Of a DNA stretch of 64,000 bases, positions 25,543-36,986 are shown piece by piece. The notes beneath the pieces were generated by a model. The model was not told the DNA's origin. It was given only the letters and a program-made list of their open reading frames with translations, and searched no databases. The DNA is taken from NCBI GenBank assembly GCA_034766995.1, contig CM068313.1, positions 31,733,325 through 31,797,324 on the forward strand, read 5' to 3'. Every line of letters starts with the position of its first letter. The stretch's first letter is position 1. The position numbers and the translations under genes are program-made. The DNA comes from Acanthacorydalis orientalis. Its lineage: Eukaryota; Arthropoda; Insecta; Megaloptera; Corydalidae.

Positions 25543-25554
25543 GTATGTATGTAT
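25509..25554. repeat. (TA)n with (TATG) tail
   Basis: Pure TA tract to 25541 followed by CGTATGTATGTATA. Confidence 0.95.
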
Positions 25555-25664
25555 ATTTGTTTCTTTTCGTAGTTGCAAACATGTTTAAAAATTACAGTCT
25601 ATTAAAAAAGTACCGTAAGGACAAATTAATACAAATTAATCGTTTGTCACTTAAAAAATAGTAC

Positions 25665-25725
25665 TAAATATATATTAATATAACTATTTTCATATATATA
25701 ACTAAATATATATTAATATATATAT
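25665..25725 (+). repeat. Short imperfect tandem repeat
   Basis: ACTAAATATATATTAATATA occurs twice, about 38 bp apart, separated by a TTTTCATATATATA segment. Confidence 0.6.
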
Positions 25726-26882
25726 TCATTTTTTTTATTTGTAAAGTTGTACATTTTTGTAAGAATAACAAACTTGGCGAAGTTAAAGCAAAATTTACGA
25801 TAAATGTTCAGACCTAATAATTTCTATTTATATATTCAAGTACCCTTTAATATTAGTAATATTATTATTGTTAAACTATGTTATATTTTTACATTAAAAA
25901 TAAAATAATGGACTTTTATATACAGGTATTTTATTAGAATAGAAAGGATGTATTCCTCAAAATCGATATTTTATATTTTTTTTAGTCATTATTAGTAGCA
26001 TTCAATAGTTACTGATATCATTTATTAACTAATTTAAATAAATATACAATAAATGTATATAATCTAGGGATATGTCATAGAAATTGTTACTTCTTAATGT
26101 ATAATATGAATATATGCATCATTTATTATGATTTTGAAGTGTTATTAAACATAACTTATTTATTTTTGTTAGAAGTGTTTTAAATTTAGAACCACTGGTT
26201 CAATTTGAGATTCGAAATCAAGTTTATGTTTTAATTATAATTATTTTTATAGTATAATAGTTGTAGCATCCAACTGTGTTCGGGTGTATTTTGTTATAAA
26301 TTCTTAGAACTCTTATCATTTCCCATAGACTTTTTATTGTTCTATAGAAATTGTTCATTTCATAAGCTGTTTTATATCGACGGCTATTTTAAGAAATTTA
26401 TACATATTCCTAGTCACCTCTATTATAAACTATAGATTTTCTAAATTAATAAATTATCCATTTTCAATATTTTTTGCTTGAAATATTTTATATCACGATC
26501 CACAATTTTTAGCAATATTGTATTTTGAAAAATCATGTGAATATATACGTTTTTTTCAAAGGTTTATAAAGTACATTTTTTAACTTATATGTATCTGGAA
26601 ATCACAATGGATAATACAAAGAGAAGTATACAAATATCAGCGTTGTTTTAGCATATTTCTTGCATTGCATACGGACTAAACTTAAAACTAATCACATTTT
26701 TAACAATATTAGATAAAAATTAAATATTATAAAACTATTTTCTTTAATGCATAGTATCATTGTTTTAATACAAGGCTGAGATATGAAAAATGACAGAAGA
26801 ACTGAATGTTATGTAAAAAACGAAGAAAATCAAAATTCTGCTATTTGATATTGATTATTTTCAAAGCATATTTATAATTCTA

Positions 26883-26883
<1 letters not shown>

Positions 26884-26951
<68 letters not shown>
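26884..26951. repeat. (TA)n microsatellite, one interruption
   Basis: Two TA runs divided by TTTATG. Confidence 0.95.
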
Positions 26952-26954
<3 letters not shown>

Positions 26955-27229
26955 TTTCTTCAGTGCTTTATTTGGTGGTTAACGAATCACTGATCTAGAT
27001 TTGGTTTTTTTTATAACATTTTCAATATAAAAATTATGATCGATTTTAAAATAAATATGTCATTACAATAAATAAAACATTACATTCTTTTTTAAATAAA
27101 ACATTCTTAATTCTTAATTTATGTAACTTATTACATTAAATAATTGTTACCAAATTAGAACATTAAAAAAACAACAAAGAAACTAAGTGTAATATAAAAT
27201 ATTTTTATCTACACCACTGTACAGATAAA

Positions 27230-27700
27230 TGTCTCACTTGGCAAGTATCTACATTTCAAAGAAAGTTTTGTTGAACACCAAAGAGAATTTAAATATCACT
27301 TTCAATTTAAACAACTCCGATGTGCATGTAAGTTTTCTTTAAGTAAATGCTGTTCAGAGGCAACAAATATAGCCCGTAGCGCTAATAAACCACCAACTAC
27401 GCCGCGCCTGCTCGCTGATATAAAAACCACATTCTCTGTCTACTATGTGTTTTGCTCTGTTCTGTTCATTTCTTCATGACTACCACTGACTGTACGATAC
27501 CGCTGTTGTTCACCATCATGTTAATTTTCATTCAAACTATTAACTTTTCGTCTTAACCGAGAGTAATTTTAACACAAAATGTTTATTTTAATAGGTATAA
27601 AGTTAATTATTTTACCAGCGCGAAAACGCCAGAACTATGGTAATACTACAGAAATATTAATAAACGGAGAAGTTTATTCACGAGGCATTCGAAAATTTAT
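27230..27700. other. GC-elevated island with possible promoter
   Basis: GC-rich core GCGCTAATAAACCACC through GCCGCGCC (27380-27415), then TATAAAAA. AACCACCAACTACG (27388-27401) matches the 53.4 kb island at 13 of 14 positions in opposite orientation. CAGCGCGAAAACGCC lies near the right end. Confidence 0.35.
27419..27450 (+). promoter_or_regulatory. Possible TATA core promoter
   Basis: TATAAAAA directly follows a GC-rich stretch (GCCGCGCCTGCTCGC), a contrast unusual in this AT-rich window. No clear initiator is seen about 30 bp downstream. If real it could drive an upstream non-coding exon on the + strand. Confidence 0.2.
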
Positions 27701-27787
27701 ATTCTATTGGCATTTTATTATAGCGAATATATGAAAAGGCTCCCTTTATTGAGGCAAAAACTGGACATAAATGAATTTGCTGCGTAT

Positions 27788-27840
27788 AAGATTTCTTTTT
27801 TGTTGTATCTATTCGATACCAATTTTATGTACGAAGATGA

Positions 27841-27877
<37 letters not shown>

Positions 27878-27934
27878 CTTATTTGTGTATATACATTTGG
27901 TATCAAATAGAAACAGTAAAAAAAGCAAATATCC
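27788..27934. repeat. Imperfect palindrome centred on a (TA)n tract
   Basis: Sequence left of the (TA)n tract at 27843-27875 is repeated in inverted orientation on its right. The left arm contains TCTATTCGATACCAA (27808-27822) and the right arm the complement of TCTATTTGATACCAA. Pairing continues, roughly 70-75% over about 55 bp per arm, through the outer T-rich stretch and the inner GATGAGAA / AATAAGAA. Short frames read on the two strands both carry LVSNR next to IYIYI, a direct consequence of the palindrome. It could be a fold-back MITE whose loop became a microsatellite, or an inversion-duplication at a (TA)n break. Upstream and downstream copies were not found elsewhere in the window. 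Confidence 0.65.
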
Positions 27935-28059
27935 ACTAAATTATTCCAATACTTATATTAACATTGCGGTTTTATTTATTACGTGTAAAAATTAATTCAC
28001 CGTCATTAAATTGAATCAGTTATAATTCCGTTTCAGACTTAAATATTTCCTCTTCGTTT

Positions 28060-28420
28060 TAGGATTTTCAAGTGCCAGTCTTCACATTTAAAACACTATA
28101 TATTTTGGCCAAGCAGTTAACATAACCTTACAAAACAGAAGAGAACACGATGGCATCTGAAAAACAGCATATTACATATTGCATACTTTCAATAATACAC
28201 ACACACTCATAACTCACATTCCAGTTAAAAAAATGCTACTGAAGGAAGCGGGAATGATTTGTTCAACTCTGTGGAAAAGTATTGTGACACATAAAACATG
28301 CAAAAAATGTTAAAACAGTAGAAGAGGTTCGAAAATGCATTAGCACTTAATCGACTCAAAGCAGTCATTTTTTTCGACCAGGGATTCGTCAGTTACCCAG
28401 CAGATGGAACAAAGTTATAT
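28060..28420. other. Weak island of unique sequence
   Basis: Moderately higher GC than the background, with CGATGGCATC and CAGCAGATGG words. No exon or repeat is recognised. Confidence 0.25.
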
Positions 28421-28580
28421 AAAATAATGGGGTTTATTTTGAGGATTGATATGTATTCCATTTTTTCATAAACATTCATTTTTTATAAAAAAAAGGAATC
28501 AAATAATTGGTACATTTAATAGACAAGGATTTTTTAACGAGAAAGAAGGTAATTTTAAAAACTAAAAATTTTAATACATT

Positions 28581-28604
28581 TTTCGTTTATCTCTCTTTCT
28601 CTTT

Positions 28605-28639
<35 letters not shown>
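28581..28639. repeat. Compound CT-rich/(TA)n microsatellite
   Basis: TCTCTCTTTCTCTTTCTT runs into about 15 TA units. Confidence 0.93.
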
Positions 28640-28644
<5 letters not shown>

Positions 28645-28870
28645 AAATTAATAATTAAATTTATACACTGTATTTGTAACTAAAGTTTCAATGTTATTGC
28701 TACCGAAATTATTATTTTAAAATTATCGTTTGGTGATTTTTTTTCAGAAAGTTAGCAAAATAGTATTTATACAAAAGAGTGAATCTTCAAAATAACTATA
28801 AAATAAAAATATTCAATGAAGAATTCCATTATTTTACATATAGATTAACCTTTTAATTTTTTTAATTAAT

Positions 28871-28875
<5 letters not shown>

Positions 28876-28912
<37 letters not shown>
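28876..28912. repeat. (TA)n microsatellite
   Basis: Pure tract of about 37 bp, left flank of the 28.9-29.4 kb island. Confidence 0.97.
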
Positions 28913-28918
<6 letters not shown>

Positions 28919-28919
28919 T

Positions 28920-29460
28920 TAAAATATATCACACGTTGTAAACGACACTCGACAAGAAAGCAAAGTGGCATCACAGAAAACGTACAACGTGGCGAAAAAA
29001 ATGTAACAAATCGAGAAAAAGTGGCATCGCGTTTTCTTCTGACAATTTCTTGCGAGCTCTCAACAAGCCGCACGGCTTAAAATGTACGACGTTAGCCAGC
29101 GCGTTGATAAATGGAAGCGGTTTATTCTAAAAGGGAAGAGCTCATTGAAATTCCTTATTCGGACTATCCAGTCAAGGTAAAAATATGGCTCCGTTTTATT
29201 AGAGAATGTGCAGGAATTCTTGCGTTGTGCACGGTATGTGTAAGGGACAGCCGGTGGTCAACGCCGCAACGCCGCTAAACCTACTATTCACTGAGCTACG
29301 AACGCCAACTGGAAATAATTAAATTCATTTTCTTCCATTTTCATTTATTTGTTCCCGCCGTGCCATTATTGCTTTCACATAGGTATTATATAAGAATCAC
29401 TCATTCTATACGTTCGCAGAGAACATTTAAACCATGCTCTTTCGAATTTTTAATCTAGTC
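28920..29460. other. GC-elevated island
   Basis: Contains AAAGTGGCATC twice (near 28960 and 29020), CCAGCGCGTTG, and the run CAACGCCGCAACGCCGC. A 67-codon minus-strand frame that ends in (TA)n-encoded Ile-Tyr is not credible as a gene. Confidence 0.35.
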
Positions 29461-29796
29461 TTGTACTTAACTATTATTATATTTCAGTTCGATTTTGAAC
29501 ATAAAAAAAAAGAAAAATATTTTTTGACTTAAAATTAATAATTAAGAAACATAGATTTTAAAAAAATTATATCTGAACTGCAAAAATTAACAAATCATTA
29601 ATAATAGGTATATTTAGACATTCTCATAAAAAATAAAATATAGACAGTTTAAAAATATCAAACTAAAAATATACAAGCTTCAAAGGATTACAACACGATT
29701 TTATCTTTTTCAATAAATAATGTTTTCGAATAATAAACAAAAATACATAAAACTAACATGAAATGAAAAGTTAAAATGTGCCCCATTTTCAAATAT

Positions 29797-29799
<3 letters not shown>

Positions 29800-29850
<51 letters not shown>
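29800..29850. repeat. Compound (TA)n(TG)n microsatellite
   Basis: About 16 TA units followed by nine TG units. Confidence 0.97.
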
Positions 29851-30480
29851 TGTATATACACATACATTTTAATGGCCCTAGACTAAAATCCGTTAGTAAT
29901 ATTCATGAATTTCTATAAGCAGTTCTACACCAGATTTAATCCAAACAAATATTAATAATGTATAGAAATGTTTTATACTTTACATACCAAACTGTAAAAT
30001 CCGAGCTTATAAGTTACTCATTTTTAATGATAACAGATAATTTAGAATTCCGTAGATTTAATTTTCTCTACAACTAGTATAAAGGAAAAGCTTTTCCTGA
30101 TATTGATTTAGAATAACTTCTTTACTTGTTGCTGACGAAAACGGATTATCTGAACATACTTTGGAAAATATAACTTATAGATAAATCTAAAATTGATTTT
30201 TCATACTTTTTCATTTTTTGTATTTGTACAATATATATATATATATATAACGATTGAGAGAATTTCCTAAAAATATCAATAAATCAAAATTGCATTATAT
30301 ATTAATTATTTCTGGCTATAAAATATTAGAGAATGTCCTCTTATATACGAAAAATAATACGTTTTGAATATATTATCATTAAAATTTAAAACTTAAAATT
30401 TATTAAGTATTCTAACTAATATAAATTGTTTATAGATAATTGACATATAATCAATATAAATGTATTGATTATTTACGTGC

Positions 30481-30481
<1 letters not shown>

Positions 30482-30511
<30 letters not shown>
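30482..30511. repeat. (TA)n microsatellite
   Basis: Pure tract of about 30 bp; a shorter one lies at 30228-30249. Confidence 0.95.
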
Positions 30512-30515
<4 letters not shown>

Positions 30516-30599
30516 TATATATGTAGGTTATATATTTGTTTGTGAATTTAAATGAATATTTTGCAAACCGTTACGTAGTTAAATATTGAAAAATACTAG

Positions 30600-30850
30600 A
30601 TAACATGAAAGCATATCAAACGGCACGCTACAAAAACATTACAAACACATGTACTTTCTCTATTTTACGAATAAATAATGTTGACGGCAAAAAAGCTGCA
30701 CAACACTGGCAATAACTTGTCCCGGTATAAAACACTACCCAATTACATTATTATATGTGTCCTGTGGCAAGATTTACTGAAGAATTAAATGAATTTATTC
30801 AAAAGTGGTTCATAATCTCAGTGCGGTATCACTAGGCTATATCTGACACA
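30600..30850. other. Small island
   Basis: Unique sequence with AACTTGTCCCGG and GCACAACACTGG words. No hairpin precursor or coding frame is visible. Confidence 0.25.
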
Positions 30851-31752
30851 TTATTTTGTTACAAACAGTTGATACGTATGCAAAGTAGGCATTTTAACAT
30901 GGTTTACATGATTACACCATTTAAAAAACACTTTATCTTGTGATTCATTGCATTGTTTGAATAAAAATTAAGCTTCTGTATTGTGTTAATTCATTGTTTG
31001 ATTGTTGATTTTTTTCAGTGACGGTATTTATTCCATACAGATATGAATATGTTTCAGCCGATTTCGTTTATTTTTTGAATGAAATGTCATTACAGTAGTA
31101 GATATTTGATATATGATCAAATTTATTTATGGTCTTTTTTTAAAAAAAACATATACTCGTGTTTATTGAATCGCGTTGCCTGTTATTGAAAATCTATTTA
31201 TTGGTATCAATTTTTAATTTATATATATTTTTGAAAAGGCAATTAATTATATCACTTCAATGAAAATCAATAAGAAAATTAAACTCATATATGAAACGAG
31301 AATTATAATTCCATAGCAACTGTTTTATACTGGAGATTATTAAATACCAGTACTTAACTGTTGAAATTATTTAAATTATTTTAGAATTATCGTTTTCATT
31401 TACAGATATTCAAATTTTAAATCGGTTTAATTTGTACTATGTACACAAGGTTAAAATGCTGTTTTCTACATATACTGTTAAAAATAATGTAATGTGAACT
31501 CCATAACAGTACAACGATAAAATATGTGTTTAACTTACTAGAAGAAAGTAGATCAAAAATGTTTAATAAGTATATAAATAAATATCTTACAACATAAAGT
31601 TTTAACCAAAATAATTAATAATTTCAGTACTTATATTTTAATTCGAAAATATGTTGTGTCTACTTTGTGAATGTGGTAATTTTTACGAATAAATATCAAA
31701 CTCCTTATTATAGAATTTTAAAATCACTTAAATAAAAAATAGTTCCTTATAA

Positions 31753-31753
31753 C

Positions 31754-31823
<70 letters not shown>
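31753..31823. repeat. Compound (CATA)n(TA)n(TG)n microsatellite
   Basis: Three CATA units, about 18 TA units and about ten TG units in series. Confidence 0.97.
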
Positions 31824-33608
31824 TTTAGATAGGAAAATGGATAAACACTTCTTATTTGAAACAAATGTTGAAAATATAAAAAGAAATCAAAAACGTCACT
31901 ATATGTTATCTCATTTTGTTTGTGAATTTCTTTATCGTACAAAATCGTTGATATAAATAAGTCTGCTGTATAATTCTTACATTTGTCTACGACAAGGTCG
32001 CAAAGATTGAATTTTTCCTTCATATGTGTTCTGTACAGCTACTTGATGTTGATTCTGTATACAATGATTCTCTTGAACATTGACAAATCGAAAACACGAC
32101 TGGTACTGAAATAAATTTCTGAAAAATGAATAGTCAATAATACATCACTCTTTGAGTAGACGTTTATATTTTTTGTAATATATTCTTACATATCTCATTT
32201 ATGGTAATATCTTTATTTCATTACTCGTTTTTTATTCAAATTCTATACAATTATATTCAAAAACTGAAAACTCTTTTATAAACAATACAAAATATGTTAA
32301 TATTTAATATTTTCATCACGTGAGTAGATTAAATGTATTGATAATATAAGATTTACAAATACGTTTTCAAATAATATCCTTTTTTGAATATAATTAAAAG
32401 TGCACGTTATAGACCCGATGTTAAATAAGAACATTAGTGGAGACTCTTTTATTACTGTCTTATTTAAATAGTGAAGCAGTGATGCTGCTACAATTCAATG
32501 AGTTTTATAGCAAAGACATGCTAATCGTACTCAAATGATCACGTCTGAAAACTTTGTAGATGAAGAGAAAAGGACAGTTAAAATGCGACCTTTAAGTATA
32601 TAGACATATTTTTGTACAGGGTTGCCAACACAGATTTTCGTTAAATTTATTCAAACAATTTATGAATGATTATATTTTTCTCTTGTGTATGCATATATTA
32701 TATTTGTTTTGTATATTAAAATTACTTTGCTTATTTTTTAATTACTTAAATTATTTCAATTAATAATACTGCTATATACAGTGTCATAATGGTAAATATG
32801 AACTAAATATTTATATGTGATTATTCTGAAACTGTTTTTAAACAATTATGTGTTAAATGACACTTATCATTAATGGTATATAATCAGTGTATAATATTTC
32901 AATACTTATGTGTTATTTTGGTACCTTATTAAACAAAGAATACATATTTTATTTTTCAACTAATAAACCTTTAATAACAGCAATTTAATTATTTTTTACA
33001 CTAAGTATTTTCTCGCAGAATACGCTTTTTGTACAAGAAAGAAAATTATAAATATAATTTTAAGAAATAATAATATATATTTGATTACAATTTGTTATTA
33101 TTTCTCAATTAAGTTTATCCTTAATTTTCAATATAAGTAATTAAACATTTATAATTTAAAAAATATATTTTTTATAATTATCATTCAATACAGAAATGGA
33201 GTTTCAAAGTTACCCTTTCTCATTCAAAAATAAATTTAATAATCTTAAAATTGTACAATTGAAGTCGATTTTAAAATAGTAATTTTCAAATATGAGGAAA
33301 AACTAAATTTCCTTAATATCTAAATAAATATGAAACACCAATTAATTTTTTTAACGAAAACTGTTAATAACAAAATACATCAGAGAAAATAACAATTTTT
33401 TTATTCATTTTAATTTTTGTAGTTTTTTTATTTTTACTAACTTTCAATGTAAAATTAATCTTCTAATATTTTTTCTTTAATAATTAATTTATTATTGAAG
33501 AAATATGTATAAACAATTAAAATAACTTATAAAAGTAGTAGACCAATAAATAATAAACGTTTTCTTTTATAATATATAACAATATTTGTTCTTTTTATTT
33601 CTGTTTCT

Positions 33609-33611
<3 letters not shown>

Positions 33612-33665
<54 letters not shown>

Positions 33666-33677
33666 TATATATATATA
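33612..33677. repeat. (TA)n with internal (CA)3
   Basis: About 43 bp of TA, then ACACACAT, then TA again; TTTCTCTTT lies on the left. Confidence 0.96.
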
Positions 33678-33798
33678 CATCTGAATGAATACTATCGTTA
33701 AGTATGAAATAATAAATTAAAAAATGAAAGATAAAAGTGAAAAATATTTCCAGATGTTTGAACAAACATGAATTGATAAAAGCTAATGATGATTGTGA

Positions 33799-33804
<6 letters not shown>

Positions 33805-33845
<41 letters not shown>
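33805..33845. repeat. (TA)n microsatellite
   Basis: About 41 bp, left of the 33.9 kb island. Confidence 0.97.
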
Positions 33846-33849
<4 letters not shown>

Positions 33850-33850
<1 letters not shown>

Positions 33851-34240
33851 CATATATGTAAATTACACGAATGCATGTAAAAGCACACAAACAAGTGTCA
33901 TATACAATTCTACACGACGGTATCTGGTGTTCTTACTAACAGTGTAGACATTTTCCTTGGAAGACATTAAAAGGATATTCTGTTCCGAGCGTAACGTTTG
34001 CATATCATAAAAATAACGTTCTGAATTCTGATTCCGAATTATATACACCAAACCATTTGTGTTTATTAAATTTGCATTTCGCTGACGTTAACGCACAACC
34101 GTAAAAGTGAATTTATTTGCGTGGGGTCAGAACACATTGTAGATTAAATTTTATGATTGCTTTCTCTGTGTTGTGCGAATATGCATGTTTTATTCGGGCC
34201 GACGTGATATTTTATGGTTGGCTTTTTTTGATGAAATTTT
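33850..34240. other. GC-elevated island
   Basis: Contains TTCCGAGCGTAACG, GTGGGGTCAGAAC and TTCGGGCCGACG, with a caudal/AbdB-like TTTTATGG near 34213. No supported frame. Confidence 0.3.
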
Positions 34241-35176
34241 TGTTGGATTATTGTTTTTGTGTCAGTGGATTATTTAATTATTTAGTTTTATATTAACTGC
34301 TATATCACTAGATGTTTACTTTTTTTAATAAACACATAAAATTGTAACGATCCCATAACAAATGACCGGTACACGTATGCATATATTCGTATAAATACGA
34401 GTAAAAATTAAAAATTATAATAAAAATTCAAGAAAAATAAAATATCAGTTCCTTAAACCTAAATGATATAATTATTCTTAAACTTTCTATTTTTCACATA
34501 ATAACATTATCATTAAGGAACCTTTATCAATATATAATATCAACAATAAGTCTAATGACTGTAATCAATTTTTAATTCCAAAAACAAAAATATCAATCAA
34601 TCACATAGAGAAACACCTTTTGACATTGTATTTAATTAAATTTATATTAAGAAATAATCATTAAATATGTTTTATTTTTATTATTTACGTTTCATTTTTA
34701 GTTTGATTAAATTGAATAAAAATTTGATATTTATCATAAAATGTATTGATTACTAAACAATAATATAATTAACTTTAAAAAACACTATAATCAAAGATAG
34801 TTTTGAACGAAAAATGAGTACTTAAGTTTCGAAGTTATTTATAAAATGTTGATGTTGGTATATAAAATGTTATTATCATCTCTTAAAATTTACATATTTT
34901 ATTTTACACTAAATTACACAATATAAGTTAAGAACTGCTACGTAATATTAGCATAAAATATGTTTTGTGCAAATCGGTAAAATGTGATCTCACAATTTCA
35001 AATATGATTAAGAGTCAACAATCAGTGTTGACTTTTATTTCTACCTAAACTAACTATCTCGTAACTAATAATTATATAATGATAACTGATAAATTTCATT
35101 CAAATTGGTTTCCAAAAAGAGCAAGAATAGAAGATTAATCTTAATAAATTCACTTCTATCGTATAAATCAGTATTA

Positions 35177-35255
35177 TTAGGTTGGTGTATAATAATTTCG
35201 GTTTTTATCATTTTAAAAACATGTAAAATCTTCAATTATTTTTGCACCAACCACA
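35177..35255. mobile_element. MADE1-like mariner MITE
   Basis: A 79 bp element whose left end begins TTAGGTTGGTG and whose right end reads TGCACCAACC on the + strand. The two ends form terminal inverted repeats of about 25-30 bp (GGTTGGTG, then AATAATT at both ends, with one indel). A TA dinucleotide lies immediately outside each end (35175-35176 and 35256-35257), as expected for Tc1/mariner target duplication. Length and ends match the 80 bp non-autonomous derivatives of cecropia-type (Hsmar1-like) mariners. There is no room for a transposase. The right terminus has drifted (CCACA instead of CCTAA), so this is an old copy. Confidence 0.85.
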
Positions 35256-36093
35256 TAGATAAAGATAGTTTTTGGTGTTATTTAATAGCTAAATAATAAG
35301 ATTTTTTTTTTGAAATCTTAAATATATTGATATGAAAAGTAAATTTCACTTTAATTATTTTCATAATTGATTATACAGCTATTTATATTTTATTTCAAAC
35401 CATTATTTGATAAAAAAAGAGGTGATAAATAATTTCTTAATGAATTTCATTAATTTCTCGAACAGTGTCCTTTTCTAAACAAAATTAAAATTATCGCAAT
35501 TATTTTAATGAATTAATTTAATAATAAACCTAATATAAAAATTCATACCTTGATATGTTAATAAAAATAATAATAGTACCTTAGATTTATTTTATAAATC
35601 AGATATAAAATCAAGTTTTTGTGAATATATATCAGCCTGTGTAAGTGAATATATGACTAAATGAGGACAATCGAATATGTAGTTGAATATCTGGATTAAA
35701 ATTTATATCATTTGTTCTACGGTATATTCAGTAATATTAGTTTGTAACAATAATTTCGTTAGTTCATTTAATACAATGGAAGATAAAATTATTTATAATT
35801 TCGCTGCCTCACTATCATTAATTGAACAGTTTAATATATATGTACGTACAATACAGCGCAAAGGGATTTACTGTACCACAATAATCACATTTATTATTTA
35901 ATACTCTTTCCCATTTTCATGTGGTATATAATTTTCATTATTGTATTTTAGCATATACTCCCATAAAACAAAATAAAAATCGTTCATATAAATAGAACAA
36001 TTTGTGTTTCTAAATAATGAATTGTATAATAAAAAGATTTGATCTATATTAATACAAGATTCCACAAAATGACTAGTATGTTTTTAACTGTGG

Positions 36094-36094
<1 letters not shown>

Positions 36095-36132
<38 letters not shown>
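36095..36132. repeat. (TA)n microsatellite
   Basis: Pure tract of about 38 bp. Confidence 0.97.
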
Positions 36133-36135
<3 letters not shown>

Positions 36136-36356
36136 GAAATAAAATATACATTTTTTCTGGTATATGCATTTCTTTAGAAATATATAATTAAATTAAGGAA
36201 ATTAAATTTAATTTACAACTCACTGCTGACATTAACAAGTAAAATAATGTTATAAAAAATAATTAATGGCAATAGCCTTATTGTTTACTATTTTAAAAAT
36301 AAATCTAGTAAAAATTAATTTAGGCAATTCATACTATTAAAAAAGAATAGAGACTA

Positions 36357-36448
36357 ATGTATGTATGTATGTATGTATGTATGTATGTATATATATATAT
36401 ACATATACATATGTATATATATATGTGTGTATATATATATATACATAC
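36357..36448. repeat. Compound (TATG)n/(TA)n array
   Basis: About eight TATG units, then TA runs with CATA and TGTG interruptions, ending in TACATACATA. Confidence 0.96.
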
Positions 36449-36871
36449 ATAGATGAGAACATATGACATTTGCAATCAATTCGTCATCAAACACAAATTG
36501 CATAGTAATTTACATAATGAATGTATTCATTAAGTATGGTTTACAATTCATAAGAGTATATTTCTATTAATTTAAAATTATTCCGATATGAACTACATAA
36601 GTGACCAATTATTGTTCGTATCCAAAATTTCCAAAAATTATATCGGTTAATAAACATTTTTTCCTGACTGATTCACATAAAAGTGTAATTTAAATTAAAT
36701 CGCTTGAAATATTAAACTTATATGTATATCAATTTTATAAAATTTATATCTAGTAGTCGTTCATAGTTTAAATTATTCAGAAATAAAATACATTTACATT
36801 CACTTCATCTAATAATCAAAATAAAGTACACAAATACTGTGTCTTGATGGTCTCATTTTTTTACAACTAGT

Positions 36872-36986
36872 TTCTGTTTCCCACTACTACTTTCATTGGA
36901 TATCATCTTCAAGGAGAATTAAGATACTGTATCTAAATACTACCTGAAGACTGCACACGTACTAAAAGTAGTAGTTAAGAACAGGA
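36872..36986. repeat. Degenerate fold-back element
   Basis: Arms at 36872-36893 and 36965-36986 pair as inverted repeats at 17 of 22 positions, including an exact 11 bp core ACTACTACTTT / AAAGTAGTAGT. A second inner block pairs TCTTCAAGG (36906-36914) with CCTGAAGA (36943-36950) at nearly equal distance from the core. T-runs and A-runs just outside suggest further pairing. The segment is richer in GC than its surroundings. It may be an old MITE or a structured regulatory element. Confidence 0.45.

Larger units (their letters stand above)
25555..27229. other. AT-rich non-coding DNA
   Basis: Contains the tandem repeat at 25.67 kb and the array at 26.9 kb only. Confidence 0.7.
29461..33849. other. 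AT-rich non-coding DNA
   Basis: Holds the 29.8, 30.48, 31.75, 33.6 and 33.8 kb arrays and the weak island at 30.6-30.85 kb. The 99-codon minus-strand frames at 31724 and 33595 pass through microsatellites and are not genes. Confidence 0.7.
34241..36829. other. AT-rich non-coding DNA with the mariner MITE
   Basis: Apart from the MITE at 35.18 kb and two arrays near 36.1 and 36.4 kb, nothing is recognised. The 63-codon + frame at 35105 reads through the MITE. Confidence 0.7.

Noticed and set aside
30700..30730. AACTTGTCCCGG, resembling part of the miR-92 family
   Set aside because: The seed region ATTGCAC is absent and neither flank supplies a complementary arm for a hairpin.
33595..33894. 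99-codon minus-strand frame with Ile-Tyr repeats, looking like membrane segments
   Set aside because: Ile-Tyr repeats are simply translated (TA)n. The same applies to frames at 12746, 14715, 16666, 27707, 31724, 43807, 50149, 54410 and 59343.
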